NCBI GenBank assembly: GCA_011390935.1
Contig: JAABRL010000025.1
Span: forward strand, 1 to 52,870
DNA from: Gemmatimonas sp.
Lineage (GTDB): Bacteria; Gemmatimonadota; Gemmatimonadetes; Gemmatimonadales; Gemmatimonadaceae
DNA: 52,870 nt
Direction of reading: 5' to 3'
Shown here: piece after piece, positions 18,074 to 26,579 of the stretch
Layout of the letters: the number at the start of each line of letters is the position of its first letter
Numbering within the stretch: position 1 is the first letter of the stretch
Translations under genes and position numbers: made by a program
The notes under the pieces: generated by a model
Databases searched by the model: none
What the model was told of the DNA's origin: nothing
The model's input: the letters and a program-made list of their open reading frames with translations, nothing else

Positions 18074-19033
18074 TCAGGGATCGGGTGGAGCCTGCTCTGG
18101 TGGATCGGGGGACGACAGGAACGCGAGCACCGAGTCGAAAAACGCAGTCGGTGCTTCCCAGAACGGATTGTGACCAGCGCCGGCGAGCGGCGTGAACTGC
18201 ACCGACACCCCGGTTCGAGCGAGCACGCGCGCGGTGTTCGCCGCTTCGGCGAGCGGGAGCACGTCCTCGCTGCCATGAAGGACGAGCGTGGAGGCACGGA
18301 GGGCACCGAGTCGCTCCGTCCAGTCGTAGCCTTCGCGTCGGAGGCGCGCGACGACGTGTGCGCCCGTGACGCTCAGGGCCCGCGGTGGAACGACGCCGCG
18401 CGCGAACGCCGGATCGGCGAACCACGCGGGGAAGTAGGCTTGCGTGTAGTCGGCGTGCGCCTCGGGGACAGGCGCGTGCAGCGCATCCACCCCCATGGCA
18501 CTCAGTCGCGCGGCCGCGTCGTGATGCCCCTGCGCCTGCAGGCGTGCGATGCCGGCCTCATGCAGTGGACGCAGCCACCGACTCGTGACGCCCACCGCGT
18601 TGGCGAGCACCAGACGACGCACGCCGAGCGGGTCGAGCGCGGCGGTGAGCATGGCAATGCCACCGCCCCACGAGTGACCGAGGACATCCCAGCGCGCGAC
18701 GCCGAGGGCCTGTCGCAGTGCCACGAGATCACCGGCATCGAACTCGATGCGCGACGCGGCGGCGCCCGGAGCGGCGGTGGACGCACCGCGCCCCCGCTGG
18801 TCGTACAGCCAGAGTTGGCGTGTGTGCGCCAGCGACGCGAGGGCCGGCCACAACAGACTGTGATCGAAGAGCAGGCCACCGTTTACGCACACCAGGGGCG
18901 TGGTGCCGGGCACGGGTGGTGTATGCCACACGGCGAACGTGAGGCCGCGGGCGGCAATGTCGATTCGGGTGCGCGGCGGTGGTGGTGGCTGTGTGCGCCG
19001 ATAGGCGAGCCACCGCGAGCGTGCATCGGTCAC
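18074..19033 (-). CDS. Alpha/beta-fold hydrolase (proline iminopeptidase-like)
   Basis: A 319-residue alpha/beta hydrolase. The nucleophile elbow is GHSWGGG, the oxyanion region is CVNGGLLFDHSLLWPAL, the acid is in LVLHGSEDVLPL and the catalytic His is in GAGHNPFWEAP. The GGLL/DQRGRGAS pattern is closest to prolyl aminopeptidase-type members, but the substrate is not determinable. The GTG at 19033 was chosen because the long upstream extension runs through two other genes. It belongs to the module at 17240-21751, 14 bp after the small membrane protein. Confidence 0.82.
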   Translation of the reverse strand: MTDARSRWLAYRRTQPPPPPRTRIDIAARGLTFAVWHTPPVPGTTPLVCVNGGLLFDHSLLWPALASLAHTRQLWLYDQRGRGASTAAPGAAASRIEFDAGDLVALRQALGVARWDVLGHSWGGGIAMLTAALDPLGVRRLVLANAVGVTSRWLRPLHEAGIARLQAQGHHDAAARLSAMGVDALHAPVPEAHADYTQAYFPAWFADPAFARGVVPPRALSVTGAHVVARLRREGYDWTERLGALRASTLVLHGSEDVLPLAEAANTARVLARTGVSVQFTPLAGAGHNPFWEAPTAFFDSVLAFLSSPDPPEQAPPDP

Positions 19034-19047
19034 TGGCGGGCTGTGAA

Positions 19048-19359
19048 CTAAGCGCGTGGCGTGCCGGGGACACGCTCGGTATCGGGCGGCTCCCCGTCGC
19101 GTGGCGGTTCGTAGGCGTACGTCATGATCATCGCCACCACCCAGCCGATCAGCGTCCAGCCAAGCAGCAGATTGATCGCGGCGATGCGCCACTTCTTGTG
19201 CCGGTCGCGCTTGAACGCGAGCAGCGTGGGCAGCACGTACATCATGATGGACGTCACGATGATGACGGCGCCCTTTGGCACGCCGCTGCCCATGAAGCGT
19301 GTTGTCGGCTCTTCGAGTTGCAGGAGCAGGGGGGCGACCAGCGCGAGTGATCCGATCAT
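19048..19359 (-). CDS. Small two-helix membrane protein, superinfection-immunity family (Imm_superinfect-like)
   Basis: A 103-residue protein with an N-terminal hydrophobic segment and two further membrane helices carrying the family signature MYVLPTLLAFKRDRHKKWR, then NLLLGWTLIGWVVAMIMTY. The family takes its name from phage T4 Imm but is widespread in chromosomes with no phage link, as here. It overlaps the kinase stop (ATGA), so it is co-translated with a signalling protein. No phage genes are nearby. Its role in this operon is unknown; possibilities include a membrane partner of the kinase. Confidence 0.8.
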   Translation of the reverse strand: MIGSLALVAPLLLQLEEPTTRFMGSGVPKGAVIIVTSIMMYVLPTLLAFKRDRHKKWRIAAINLLLGWTLIGWVVAMIMTYAYEPPRDGEPPDTERVPGTPRA

Positions 19360-20909
19360 GCGTCCGCCGATGCGGAGGCGTCGGGCAGGAGCAACCACAC
19401 GGTGGTGCCATTGCCTGACGCGCTATCGATTTCGGCCACGCCGCCGAGTTCGCGCACGATGCCGTAGATGGTCGAGAGGCCGAGTCCGGTGCCATGCCCA
19501 ACCGGCTTGGTGGTAAAGAACGGCTCGAAGGCGCGACTGCGCACCTCATCGCTCATGCCGATGCCGGTATCCTGCACCGAGACGCGGAGATATCGGCCGG
19601 GGGCGAGCACCTGGCTGAGCTTCAGCTTCGGGTCGGGCAACTGTTCCCAGCCGGTGCGGATGGTGATGGTGCCCCCGGCAGCGTGCTCGTGTACGGCATC
19701 ACGCGCGTTGATCACGAGGTTGGTGATGACTTGCATGAGCTGGTCACGATCGGCGCGCACCCAGGCGGGTGCATCGTCGAGCTGCAGCTGCCAGGTGATG
19801 GTGCGTCCGACGACCGGACGGAGCAGGCGCTCGCTCGCCTTGAGCAGCTCGTGGAGGTCGAGTCGTCTGGGCGCGACAGGTTGTCTCCCGCCGAACGCGA
19901 GCAGTTGCGACACGAGACCGACGGCGCGTCGCGTCGCGTCCTGAATCGTGTCGGCGTCCTCGCGAATCTGGTGTCCGGGTGGCACGAGTTCATCGAGCTC
20001 GCCGCGCATGAGTTCGAGGTTGCCCGAGATGACGGAGAGCACATTGTTGAACTCGTGTGCAATGCCGGCCACGAGTTGCCCCAGCGCCTGCATCTTGAAG
20101 CCGTGCCGCTGCTGGGCTTCAATGGCACGTTCGCGGGTGACGTCGCGCACATGCATCACCACGCGGTCGGGGGGCAGCGGGCCAAGCGTGATCACGAGAC
20201 ATCGTGCCGTGCCGATACTCCGTGGCGCCTCTTCCAGCTCCAACTCGATCACGTCGCGCGTGGTGATGGCCTCGTGCATGGCCTCGATGGGCGCTGTCGC
20301 TGCACCGAAGGCCAGCGCGGCGTCAAGACCTCCGATGCCGGGCGGTTCGCTGAACAGTTGCGCCGCAATCGCGTTGTGACTGTCGAGCAGAAAGTGCCCC
20401 GCGGCATCGCGCCGCCAGACCAGCGTGGGGAGCGGCGTGGCGGCGAACTGCGCACGCACCAGCGCTTCGCTTTCGCGCAGTGCGCGCGCGGTGTTCGCCA
20501 GCGCCGCGCGTGCAGTCTCCGTTTCTGCGTGGGCACGGCGCAGCGACTCCTCGAAGGCCTCGCGCTCGCGCACGCTCATGAGCGCGAGATCGAATGCGCC
20601 GTCGTCGCGCTGGACGGCGCTCAGTACGGCAGAAATCGACGGCGTGCCATGAGCGACGACCGTGACGAGCGCGCCGTCGATGCGCTGGCCGAGGGCGAGG
20701 CGCGGTCGGAGCTGCAGCTCGAACAGCAACGCGCTGGACGGAGCGAGCAGGCGGGCGAAGGGGAGGCCGTTCAGGTCGTCTCGATCCTTCCCCGTCCAGT
20801 GGCTCAGCAGCGGATTGGCGTCCCGGATCGTGCCGTCCGGATCGCACAGCACCAACGCGCACGCTGATGACTCGAAGGATGAGTCCAGCTGACGCGTCGT
20901 GGCGATCAT
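19356..20909 (-). CDS. PAS-domain sensor histidine kinase without a receiver partner
   Basis: A 517-residue soluble kinase. The first PAS domain covers about residues 10-112 and a coiled coil lies at 113-150. A second PAS domain covers 151-262, followed by a HisKA-type dimerisation helix with phospho-accepting H285 in GIAHEFNNVLSVISG. The ATPase domain has an N box (NLVINARDAV), G1 (DTGIGM) and G2 (GHGTGLGLSTIYG). No membrane helix and no response regulator gene are nearby. It is coupled by ATGA overlaps to the RsbQ-like gene before it and the small membrane protein after it. The RsbQ-like hydrolase probably feeds the PAS domain. Confidence 0.9.
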   Translation of the reverse strand: MIATTRQLDSSFESSACALVLCDPDGTIRDANPLLSHWTGKDRDDLNGLPFARLLAPSSALLFELQLRPRLALGQRIDGALVTVVAHGTPSISAVLSAVQRDDGAFDLALMSVREREAFEESLRRAHAETETARAALANTARALRESEALVRAQFAATPLPTLVWRRDAAGHFLLDSHNAIAAQLFSEPPGIGGLDAALAFGAATAPIEAMHEAITTRDVIELELEEAPRSIGTARCLVITLGPLPPDRVVMHVRDVTRERAIEAQQRHGFKMQALGQLVAGIAHEFNNVLSVISGNLELMRGELDELVPPGHQIREDADTIQDATRRAVGLVSQLLAFGGRQPVAPRRLDLHELLKASERLLRPVVGRTITWQLQLDDAPAWVRADRDQLMQVITNLVINARDAVHEHAAGGTITIRTGWEQLPDPKLKLSQVLAPGRYLRVSVQDTGIGMSDEVRSRAFEPFFTTKPVGHGTGLGLSTIYGIVRELGGVAEIDSASGNGTTVWLLLPDASASADA

Positions 20910-21751
20910 CGGCCGCCCATGGGGAGTGGCACTCCGGGCGGCAGCGCCAGATAGTGCGTAATCGCGGCAATCGTTTCTGCCGGGTGCGTGAGATGCGGGC
21001 AGTGACCAGAGGCCGCCATGTGATAAAACGTGCTCCTCGGCAGCTGCGAGGCCACGTAGCGCCCCACGGTCTCCGGCGCGATCACGTCGTCGCTGCACTG
21101 CAACACCAGCGCCGGCGTGGTGACACCGCCCAGATCGGCGCGGTGATCAGACAGAAAGGTGGCCTTCGCGAAGGTGCAGGCGACGGCGTGATCGGTGCGG
21201 CAGAAGCTGGCCTCGAGCTCGTGCGCATGCTCCGGTTCGTCCGGATTGCCGGCAATCACCGGCGCGAGTGCGCCCGCCCACGCGGTGAAGTTCGTGTGCA
21301 TGAGATCGACCATGCCTTCGAGGTCGGCACGCTCGAAACCGCCGAGATAGTCCGGCGGCTCGTTGGTATAGCACGGCGACGGCCCGATGAGCACCAATCG
21401 CGCAAAGCGCTCGGGCGCGCGCTGTGCCGCGAGCAACGCGACGGTGGCGCTGACCGAATGCGCTACGAGCACGACGTCGGACAGCTCGAGTGCTTCGCAC
21501 ACGGTGAGCAGATCGTCGGTGTAGCCGTGCAGCGTGGCGTGACGGGCGGGGTCGAACGCGTCGAGCGCGCCGTCGCCATGCCCGGGATAGTCGAAGCGCA
21601 CCACGCGGTGCGTGGCCTCGAAGTGCGGCGCCACAAACCGCCACATGGCCTGATCACAGCCAAACCCATGCGCAAAGAGCATCGGTGTGGTGCCGGATCC
21701 CGACTCGCGCACGTTGTAGCGTGCGCGCACCGTTTCGTTCTGCTGCATCAC
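20906..21751 (-). CDS. RsbQ/KAI2-type alpha/beta hydrolase (signalling hydrolase)
   Basis: A 281-residue protein close to Bacillus RsbQ along its full length: AHGFGCDQAMWRFVAPHFE, VRFDYPGHGDGALDAFDP, IGPSPCYTNEPPDYLGGFE and the closing ASGHCPHLTHPAETI. The triad is intact: Ser99 in AHSVSA, an Asp in CSDDVIAP and His in GHCPH. RsbQ supplies a small molecule to the PAS domain of the phosphatase RsbP in Bacillus. The plant receptors KAI2 and D14 belong to the same group. Here the partner, sharing an ATGA overlap, is a PAS histidine kinase. The start at 21751 gives the normal family N-terminus. Confidence 0.9.
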   Translation of the reverse strand: MMQQNETVRARYNVRESGSGTTPMLFAHGFGCDQAMWRFVAPHFEATHRVVRFDYPGHGDGALDAFDPARHATLHGYTDDLLTVCEALELSDVVLVAHSVSATVALLAAQRAPERFARLVLIGPSPCYTNEPPDYLGGFERADLEGMVDLMHTNFTAWAGALAPVIAGNPDEPEHAHELEASFCRTDHAVACTFAKATFLSDHRADLGGVTTPALVLQCSDDVIAPETVGRYVASQLPRSTFYHMAASGHCPHLTHPAETIAAITHYLALPPGVPLPMGGR

Positions 21752-21814
21752 GACATGCTCATGGACTCGGGAAGCGCATTGACTATCGGGCTGACAGCAA
21801 ACCTGATCACAGGG

Positions 21815-22786
21815 TCACGAGGCGGCAAGGTGTGCGTGCGTTGACGAATCGTGTGTGTGCGAGGCTCCCGCCTGCCGTCGCATGAGCTGCAACACATCCG
21901 GGCGCGCATAGTGCCCCGTGACGTCCAGATCGAGCTTGGCGCGTACGGTCTCCGAGAGATCCAATTCAACGACGAGCAGCGCCTCGGTATCGTACATCGG
22001 GCCCGCGAGCAGCGCCCCATACGGGTTGACGATGCAGCTCCCGCCGCGCGTCATGACAGTATCGGCACCAACGTCGGGATCGAGCGGATAGTCTTCCGGA
22101 TAATCGTGCCGCTGCGCAAACTGGTTGGCCGACAGCACAAAGCAACGACCTTCCATGGCAATGTGCTGCATACTGGCAGTCCACGATTCGCGGCTGTCGG
22201 CGGTGGGCGCGAGCCACAGCTGCACGCCGTCCTCGTACAGCGCGGTGCGCAGCAGTGGCATGTAGTTCTCCCAGCAGATGGCCGTACCCAGCACGCCGAC
22301 CGCGCTGGGTACGCCACGCACCGAGGCGCCGTCGCCCTGCGCCCAGACGATGCGTTCAGCGGCCGTGGGGATGAGCTTGCGGTGCGTCGCGAGCAGTGCG
22401 CCGTTTGGCGCAAACGTGCACACGCTGCAGTACAACGAGCCGCCCGCGCGTTCGATGACGCCAACGACGAGATGCACAGCGTGTGCTTGTGCGATCGCGC
22501 CCAGCTGCTGTGCATGCGGGCCTGACAGGTCTACGCTCGAGGCCCAGTACCGCTCGTACCACGCGCGCCCTGCATCGCTGCGGCTGCCGATGACGCTGCC
22601 GAATGTGAGGCCGCGTGGGTACGCGCTGACGAACGCCTCAGGGAAGAGGACGAGTTCGGCGCCCTGTGCGGCGGCGTTGGCCGTGAGCTGCTGCACCCGA
22701 TCGAGGGTGGCGGCGAGGTTGAATGCCACAGGCGCCGCCTGCACCACCGCCACGCGCACGGTTCGAATCACGGGAGAAAATGTCAT
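21815..22786 (-). CDS. Nitrilase (branch 1, true nitrile hydrolase)
   Basis: A 323-residue nitrilase. The catalytic triad is Glu50 (LFPEAF), Lys137 (HRKLIPT) and Cys171 (ICWENYMP). The adjoining TAAERIVWAQGDG and CWENYMPLLRTALYEDGVQ stretches are those of genuine nitrilases rather than amidases or carbamoylases. They hydrolyse R-CN to the acid and ammonia. The ATG at 22786 gives the family N-terminus (VRVAVVQAAP); a longer frame overlaps cysM. It lies 43 bp after cysM, suggesting co-transcription and a possible link to cyanide or cyanoalanine chemistry. Confidence 0.92.
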   Translation of the reverse strand: MTFSPVIRTVRVAVVQAAPVAFNLAATLDRVQQLTANAAAQGAELVLFPEAFVSAYPRGLTFGSVIGSRSDAGRAWYERYWASSVDLSGPHAQQLGAIAQAHAVHLVVGVIERAGGSLYCSVCTFAPNGALLATHRKLIPTAAERIVWAQGDGASVRGVPSAVGVLGTAICWENYMPLLRTALYEDGVQLWLAPTADSRESWTASMQHIAMEGRCFVLSANQFAQRHDYPEDYPLDPDVGADTVMTRGGSCIVNPYGALLAGPMYDTEALLVVELDLSETVRAKLDLDVTGHYARPDVLQLMRRQAGASHTHDSSTHAHLAAS

Positions 22787-22829
22787 TGCGCAATTTCGCG
22801 CGTGGACGCGTCGCGCGCAGCACACGTCA

Positions 22830-23756
22830 TCAGCCGAACAGGCCAGTGCTGAGATAGCGGTCGCCCCGATCACACACGATGAACACGATCGTGGCGTCTT
22901 GCACCTCGGCTGCGATGCGCAGGGCGATCGCACACGCGCCGGCGGCGGACGGACCGCAGAAGATCCCCTCGGCGTCGGCAAGGCGGTGAGCCATCGATTC
23001 GGCTTCGGTCTGGGAGATGGATTCGGTGCGATCGACACGCGCCGGTTCGAAGATGCGGGGCTGATAGGCCGCGCCCCACTTGCGAATGCCGGGAATCTGC
23101 GAGCCTTCGGCCGGTTGCGCGCCCACGATCGTGATCGCCGGGTTCTGCTCCTTGAGGTAGCGGCCCGCGCCCATGATGGTGCCCGTGGTGCCCATTGCGC
23201 TCACGAAGTGCGTGATGCGCCCCTCGGTGTCACGCCAGATTTCCGGTCCGGTGGTTTCGTAGTGCGCGCGCGGATTGTCGGGGTTGGCGAACTGATCGAG
23301 CACGCGCCCTTCACCGCGCGCTGCCATCTCGGCGGCCACGTCGCGTGCGTACTCCATGCCGCCCTGTGCGGCTGGTGTGAGAATCAGCTCGGCGCCGTAC
23401 GCGCGCATGGAGGTCTGGCGCTCGAGACTCGCGTTGTCGGGCATGATGAGCGTCATGCGGTAGCCCTTCATGGCCGCGATCATCGCGAGCGCGATCCCCG
23501 TGTTGCCGCTGGTGGCTTCAATGAGGCGATCGCCGGGCGCGATCTCCCCGCGCTCTTCGGCGCGGCGAATCATGGAGTACACCGGGCGGTCCTTTACGGA
23601 GCCGCCGGGGTTGTTTCCCTCGAGTTTGCCGAGAATGATGTTGCCGCGCGCTGCGCCGTGCGGGCCGGGCAGTCGCTGCAACCGCACCAACGGCGTGTTG
23701 CCGATGGTACGGTCGATCGGGAGGTAGGCGGTATTGGGGTCCGTCGCGTGAGGCAT
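22830..23756 (-). CDS. cysM: Cysteine synthase B-type enzyme (O-acetylserine sulfhydrylase)
   Basis: A 308-residue PLP enzyme of fold type II. The PLP Lys is K55 in NNPGGSVKDRP, with the phosphate-binding loop SAMGTTGTIMG, the substrate loop EATSGNTG and a C-terminal CDRGDRYLSTGLFG, which is the CysM (not CysK) ending. It makes cysteine from O-acetylserine and sulfide or thiosulfate. Some members can also make beta-cyanoalanine. The ATG at 23756 is the clear start. Its neighbour is a nitrilase, 43 bp downstream. Confidence 0.93.
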   Translation of the reverse strand: MPHATDPNTAYLPIDRTIGNTPLVRLQRLPGPHGAARGNIILGKLEGNNPGGSVKDRPVYSMIRRAEERGEIAPGDRLIEATSGNTGIALAMIAAMKGYRMTLIMPDNASLERQTSMRAYGAELILTPAAQGGMEYARDVAAEMAARGEGRVLDQFANPDNPRAHYETTGPEIWRDTEGRITHFVSAMGTTGTIMGAGRYLKEQNPAITIVGAQPAEGSQIPGIRKWGAAYQPRIFEPARVDRTESISQTEAESMAHRLADAEGIFCGPSAAGACAIALRIAAEVQDATIVFIVCDRGDRYLSTGLFG

Positions 23757-23797
23757 GACGAGTGAACGCCCGACGGGCCGCCCGTGTTCGCAGCCGA

Positions 23798-25039
23798 TCA
23801 GCGCCCGCCGGCCGGCCTGCTGCCCATCACCGCCGCCAGTCGCGCCACGTGCCGCGCCGTACGCTGCATCGCCGAGAGATCGGCGAACTCGCCTGGCTCG
23901 ACCCGTGCGCCGCCACGCTCGCCACCGAGGCCGATGGCCAGCGTGCCGCCGGCAATGGCCACGTTGAGGTTGGCGGAGCCGGCGTTGCCAAGCGTTGGCG
24001 TGAGCCCGAGCTCGCGTGCGATGGCCACCGACGAGCGCACCAGTCGCGACGTGTCGGCGCCGGCAATCTGGCCGCCGCCCGTGAGCTGCACGGCGCGCAT
24101 GTCGAAGCGCGTGCCGGTCTCGGTGCTCACCTGCGCCAGAATCTCGCGCACCGCCGCTTCGTTGCGCGCGATCTGGTCGGCGTGCAGCGAGCGGATATCC
24201 AGCGAGAACCACGCGCTGTCCGGCTTGCGATTGAACACGTCGCCGGACTGCAGCATGGACACGTTCATCACGGTACGCGTGTTCGCCGCCGGCTGCGGCA
24301 ACGACAGAATGCGATCCACCGCGCGTGCGATCCCCTGATTCACATTGGGGAGGCCACCGGTGAGCGAATGTCCACCCGTGTGATACGCCCACACCCGCCA
24401 CCAGTGAATGCCGAGCGCGCCGTAGGTGATCGATCGTCCATCGCCGAGCACGTCCACGAAGGCGTCAGCGCGTGAACGCCAGTCGGCGTAGAGCGCCTTC
24501 ATGCCGAGCAGCCCGGTCTCTTCCTGCGCCACAGCGGCGAAGATGAGGTCGTGTTCGGGGCGCACGCCCGCCGCAATGAGCGCCTCGGCGGCGGCGAGCA
24601 TGGCGATGGTGGTGCTGGACGTGTTGCTGCCAGGGCCGATCACGCGGTCGCCTTGAACGTACGGCTTGCGCGGCGCACTGGCCTGATGCGCTGCCACCGT
24701 GGCGAGATCGTCGAGCGTGGAGACGAATACGACTGCTCGTCGCTGTCCATCGGGGAGTGAACCGCGCAGGCGACCGATGGCGTTGGGCATGGTGTCGACG
24801 GTGACATCCGCGAGTCCGATCGTGCGCATGCGATCGGCGACCCATTGCGCACGTTCGCGCTCCTCGCCCGAGGGCGAGCGAATGGCGGCGATCTCGGCGA
24901 GTGCCTGCGCGTTGGCGTCGCGACGTGATTCGAGGTGTGCGTCGAGGCGAGTGCCGAGGGCGGGTGGCTGAGCGCTCGCCGAGAACGCGAACGCGAGGCT
25001 GATCGCCATACACAAGACGGGGAATCGTGATCGAATCAT
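23798..25039 (-). CDS. Exported M20-like peptidase/amidohydrolase with atypical metal site
   Basis: A 413-residue protein with a clear signal peptide (CMAISLAFAFSASAQ). The M20 layout follows: N-terminal catalytic part, dimerisation domain near the middle (WRVWAYHTGGHSLTGGLPNVNQ), then the return to the catalytic fold. The general-base pair is present (AVAQEETGLLGMK), and an Asp lies in STLDDLATV. However, the usual HxD, the bridging Asp (PGSNTSSTT here) and the last His ligand are not in recognisable form. It may be a variant metal site or inactive. It lies in the run with cysM and the aldo/keto reductase. Confidence 0.75.
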   Translation of the reverse strand: MIRSRFPVLCMAISLAFAFSASAQPPALGTRLDAHLESRRDANAQALAEIAAIRSPSGEERERAQWVADRMRTIGLADVTVDTMPNAIGRLRGSLPDGQRRAVVFVSTLDDLATVAAHQASAPRKPYVQGDRVIGPGSNTSSTTIAMLAAAEALIAAGVRPEHDLIFAAVAQEETGLLGMKALYADWRSRADAFVDVLGDGRSITYGALGIHWWRVWAYHTGGHSLTGGLPNVNQGIARAVDRILSLPQPAANTRTVMNVSMLQSGDVFNRKPDSAWFSLDIRSLHADQIARNEAAVREILAQVSTETGTRFDMRAVQLTGGGQIAGADTSRLVRSSVAIARELGLTPTLGNAGSANLNVAIAGGTLAIGLGGERGGARVEPGEFADLSAMQRTARHVARLAAVMGSRPAGGR

Positions 25040-25085
25040 GAGGCAGCCGGGGTGAAGTCGAGTGGGGAATGCGGTGGCGCGCGGG

Positions 25086-26543
25086 TTACGGCTCACTCAC
25101 GATGGCATCGGCTTCGATCTCCACGAGATATTCGTCGCCCACCAGCGGCGCTTGCACGAGCGTGTTCGCCGGCTGAATGTGCCCGAACCGCTCACCGTGC
25201 ACGCGAGCTACCGGCTCCCAGTGCGCAATGTCGCTCACGAAGATGCGGGTGCGCACCACATCCTCGAGGTTGCTGCCGAGCGCCTGCAGCGACCCAGCGA
25301 GCTTGTCGATGACCGCATGCGCCTGCGCGGCGGGGTCGGTGCCGCCGATGAGGCGCGCACCGTGTGTGGCGGTGGTGCCCGAGACGGTGATCTGATTGCC
25401 CACCCGCACCGCGCGCGCATAGCCGGCGTCGCGCTCCCACACCGTGCCCGAGAGCACACGCGAACGACCGTTCGCGTCCACCTGTACGGGATACGGCGCC
25501 GGGAACGACGCCACATGATGACTGAGGTCACCGGACGCGGTGAGAAACGGCGGCACCCGATACTCGTCGCCGGGCTCGCCCGGCAGCGTCTCGAGCCGTG
25601 CGACCGCGGCCTCGAGCTCGGCGTGATCCGCGTCGGAGAGCGAGAACGAAAAGAGTCGCAGCGTATCGTCGATGTGTTCGCTGCTGCCGAGCCGCGCACC
25701 CACGATGATCCCACCAACCGACGGCTGCTCCAGCACGTAGCGACAGGCCACGTTGGTGATCGACACACCATGACGATCCGCGACGGTGCGCGCGGCGCGC
25801 AGTACGCGCTGCAGGCCGTCCCAACCGCCGGCGGTGCGCACGAATCGACCGTACTTCATCTGTGACCACGTTTCGAGTGCGTCCCAGTCTGGCTCGGCGC
25901 GATCGAGCCAGCGATCGCTCAGGAAGCCACCGGCCACGGTGCCGTACGCCAGCAACGACACGCCTTGCTGCATCGCGTAGGCGGCCATGCGAGCACGGGG
26001 GCGCGTGTCGAGCAGCGACCAGCACACCTGATTCGAGACGATCGGAATGCCGCTGGCACGCGCGATGCGCAGATGCGCGGTGTCGGTGTTGGTGAGGCCG
26101 AGCTGGCCGATGAGTCCGTCGGCACGCAGCTCGTCGAGCCAGAAGAGCGCGTCGAGCCACGAGGGATCGGCGTAGTTCCATGCGTGGAACTGCATGAGGT
26201 CCACGCGTTCACGCTGCAGGCGATCGAGCGCGCGCTGCACGTTGGTGCGCACATCATTGCGTGTCAGCGGTCCCGGTGTCGGCACCCACTTGGTGAGCAG
26301 CTGCACATCGTCGCGCGGTGTGTCTCCACCCGCAAAGCGGCCGGCGATCAGTTCGGCTGAGCCGTAGTGATCGGCCATGTCGAAGGTGGTGAGACCACGC
26401 GCGGCGTAATCACCCATGGCTGCGGCCGCCACGTCGTGATCGAGTGTTCGTCCGTCCCGTTCGAGGTCGGCAACCTGCCAGAGGCCGGTGAGCACTCGGC
26501 TGATGGTGAGGCCGGGAGCGAGTGTATGGCGTTCAACGGTCAT
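25086..26543 (-). CDS. Aldo/keto reductase fused to a RidA (YjgF/UK114) domain
   Basis: A 485-residue two-domain protein. Residues 1 to about 325 are an aldo/keto reductase barrel with the tetrad D55, Y60, K85 and H120 (FDMADHY, LLTKW, QFHAWNY). Residues from about 355 to the end are a RidA-type domain (AVRVGNQITVSGTTATHGA, EDVVRTRIFVSDI, ending LVQAPLVGDEYLVEIEADAI), including the Arg used by RidA to hold imine substrates. RidA proteins hydrolyse reactive enamines/imines such as 2-aminoacrylate. The fusion suggests coupling between carbonyl reduction and imine clearance. The physical fusion is plain in one unbroken frame. Confidence 0.9.
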   Translation of the reverse strand: MTVERHTLAPGLTISRVLTGLWQVADLERDGRTLDHDVAAAAMGDYAARGLTTFDMADHYGSAELIAGRFAGGDTPRDDVQLLTKWVPTPGPLTRNDVRTNVQRALDRLQRERVDLMQFHAWNYADPSWLDALFWLDELRADGLIGQLGLTNTDTAHLRIARASGIPIVSNQVCWSLLDTRPRARMAAYAMQQGVSLLAYGTVAGGFLSDRWLDRAEPDWDALETWSQMKYGRFVRTAGGWDGLQRVLRAARTVADRHGVSITNVACRYVLEQPSVGGIIVGARLGSSEHIDDTLRLFSFSLSDADHAELEAAVARLETLPGEPGDEYRVPPFLTASGDLSHHVASFPAPYPVQVDANGRSRVLSGTVWERDAGYARAVRVGNQITVSGTTATHGARLIGGTDPAAQAHAVIDKLAGSLQALGSNLEDVVRTRIFVSDIAHWEPVARVHGERFGHIQPANTLVQAPLVGDEYLVEIEADAIVSEP

Positions 26544-26579
26544 GGGAACTCGTGCGAAGGTCGCGAACAGTGGTGAAGA

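Noticed and set aside
19048..19359. Reading the superinfection-immunity-like gene as evidence of a prophage
   Set aside because: No integrase, structural or lysis gene is nearby and the family is common in chromosomes; it is coupled to a kinase gene.
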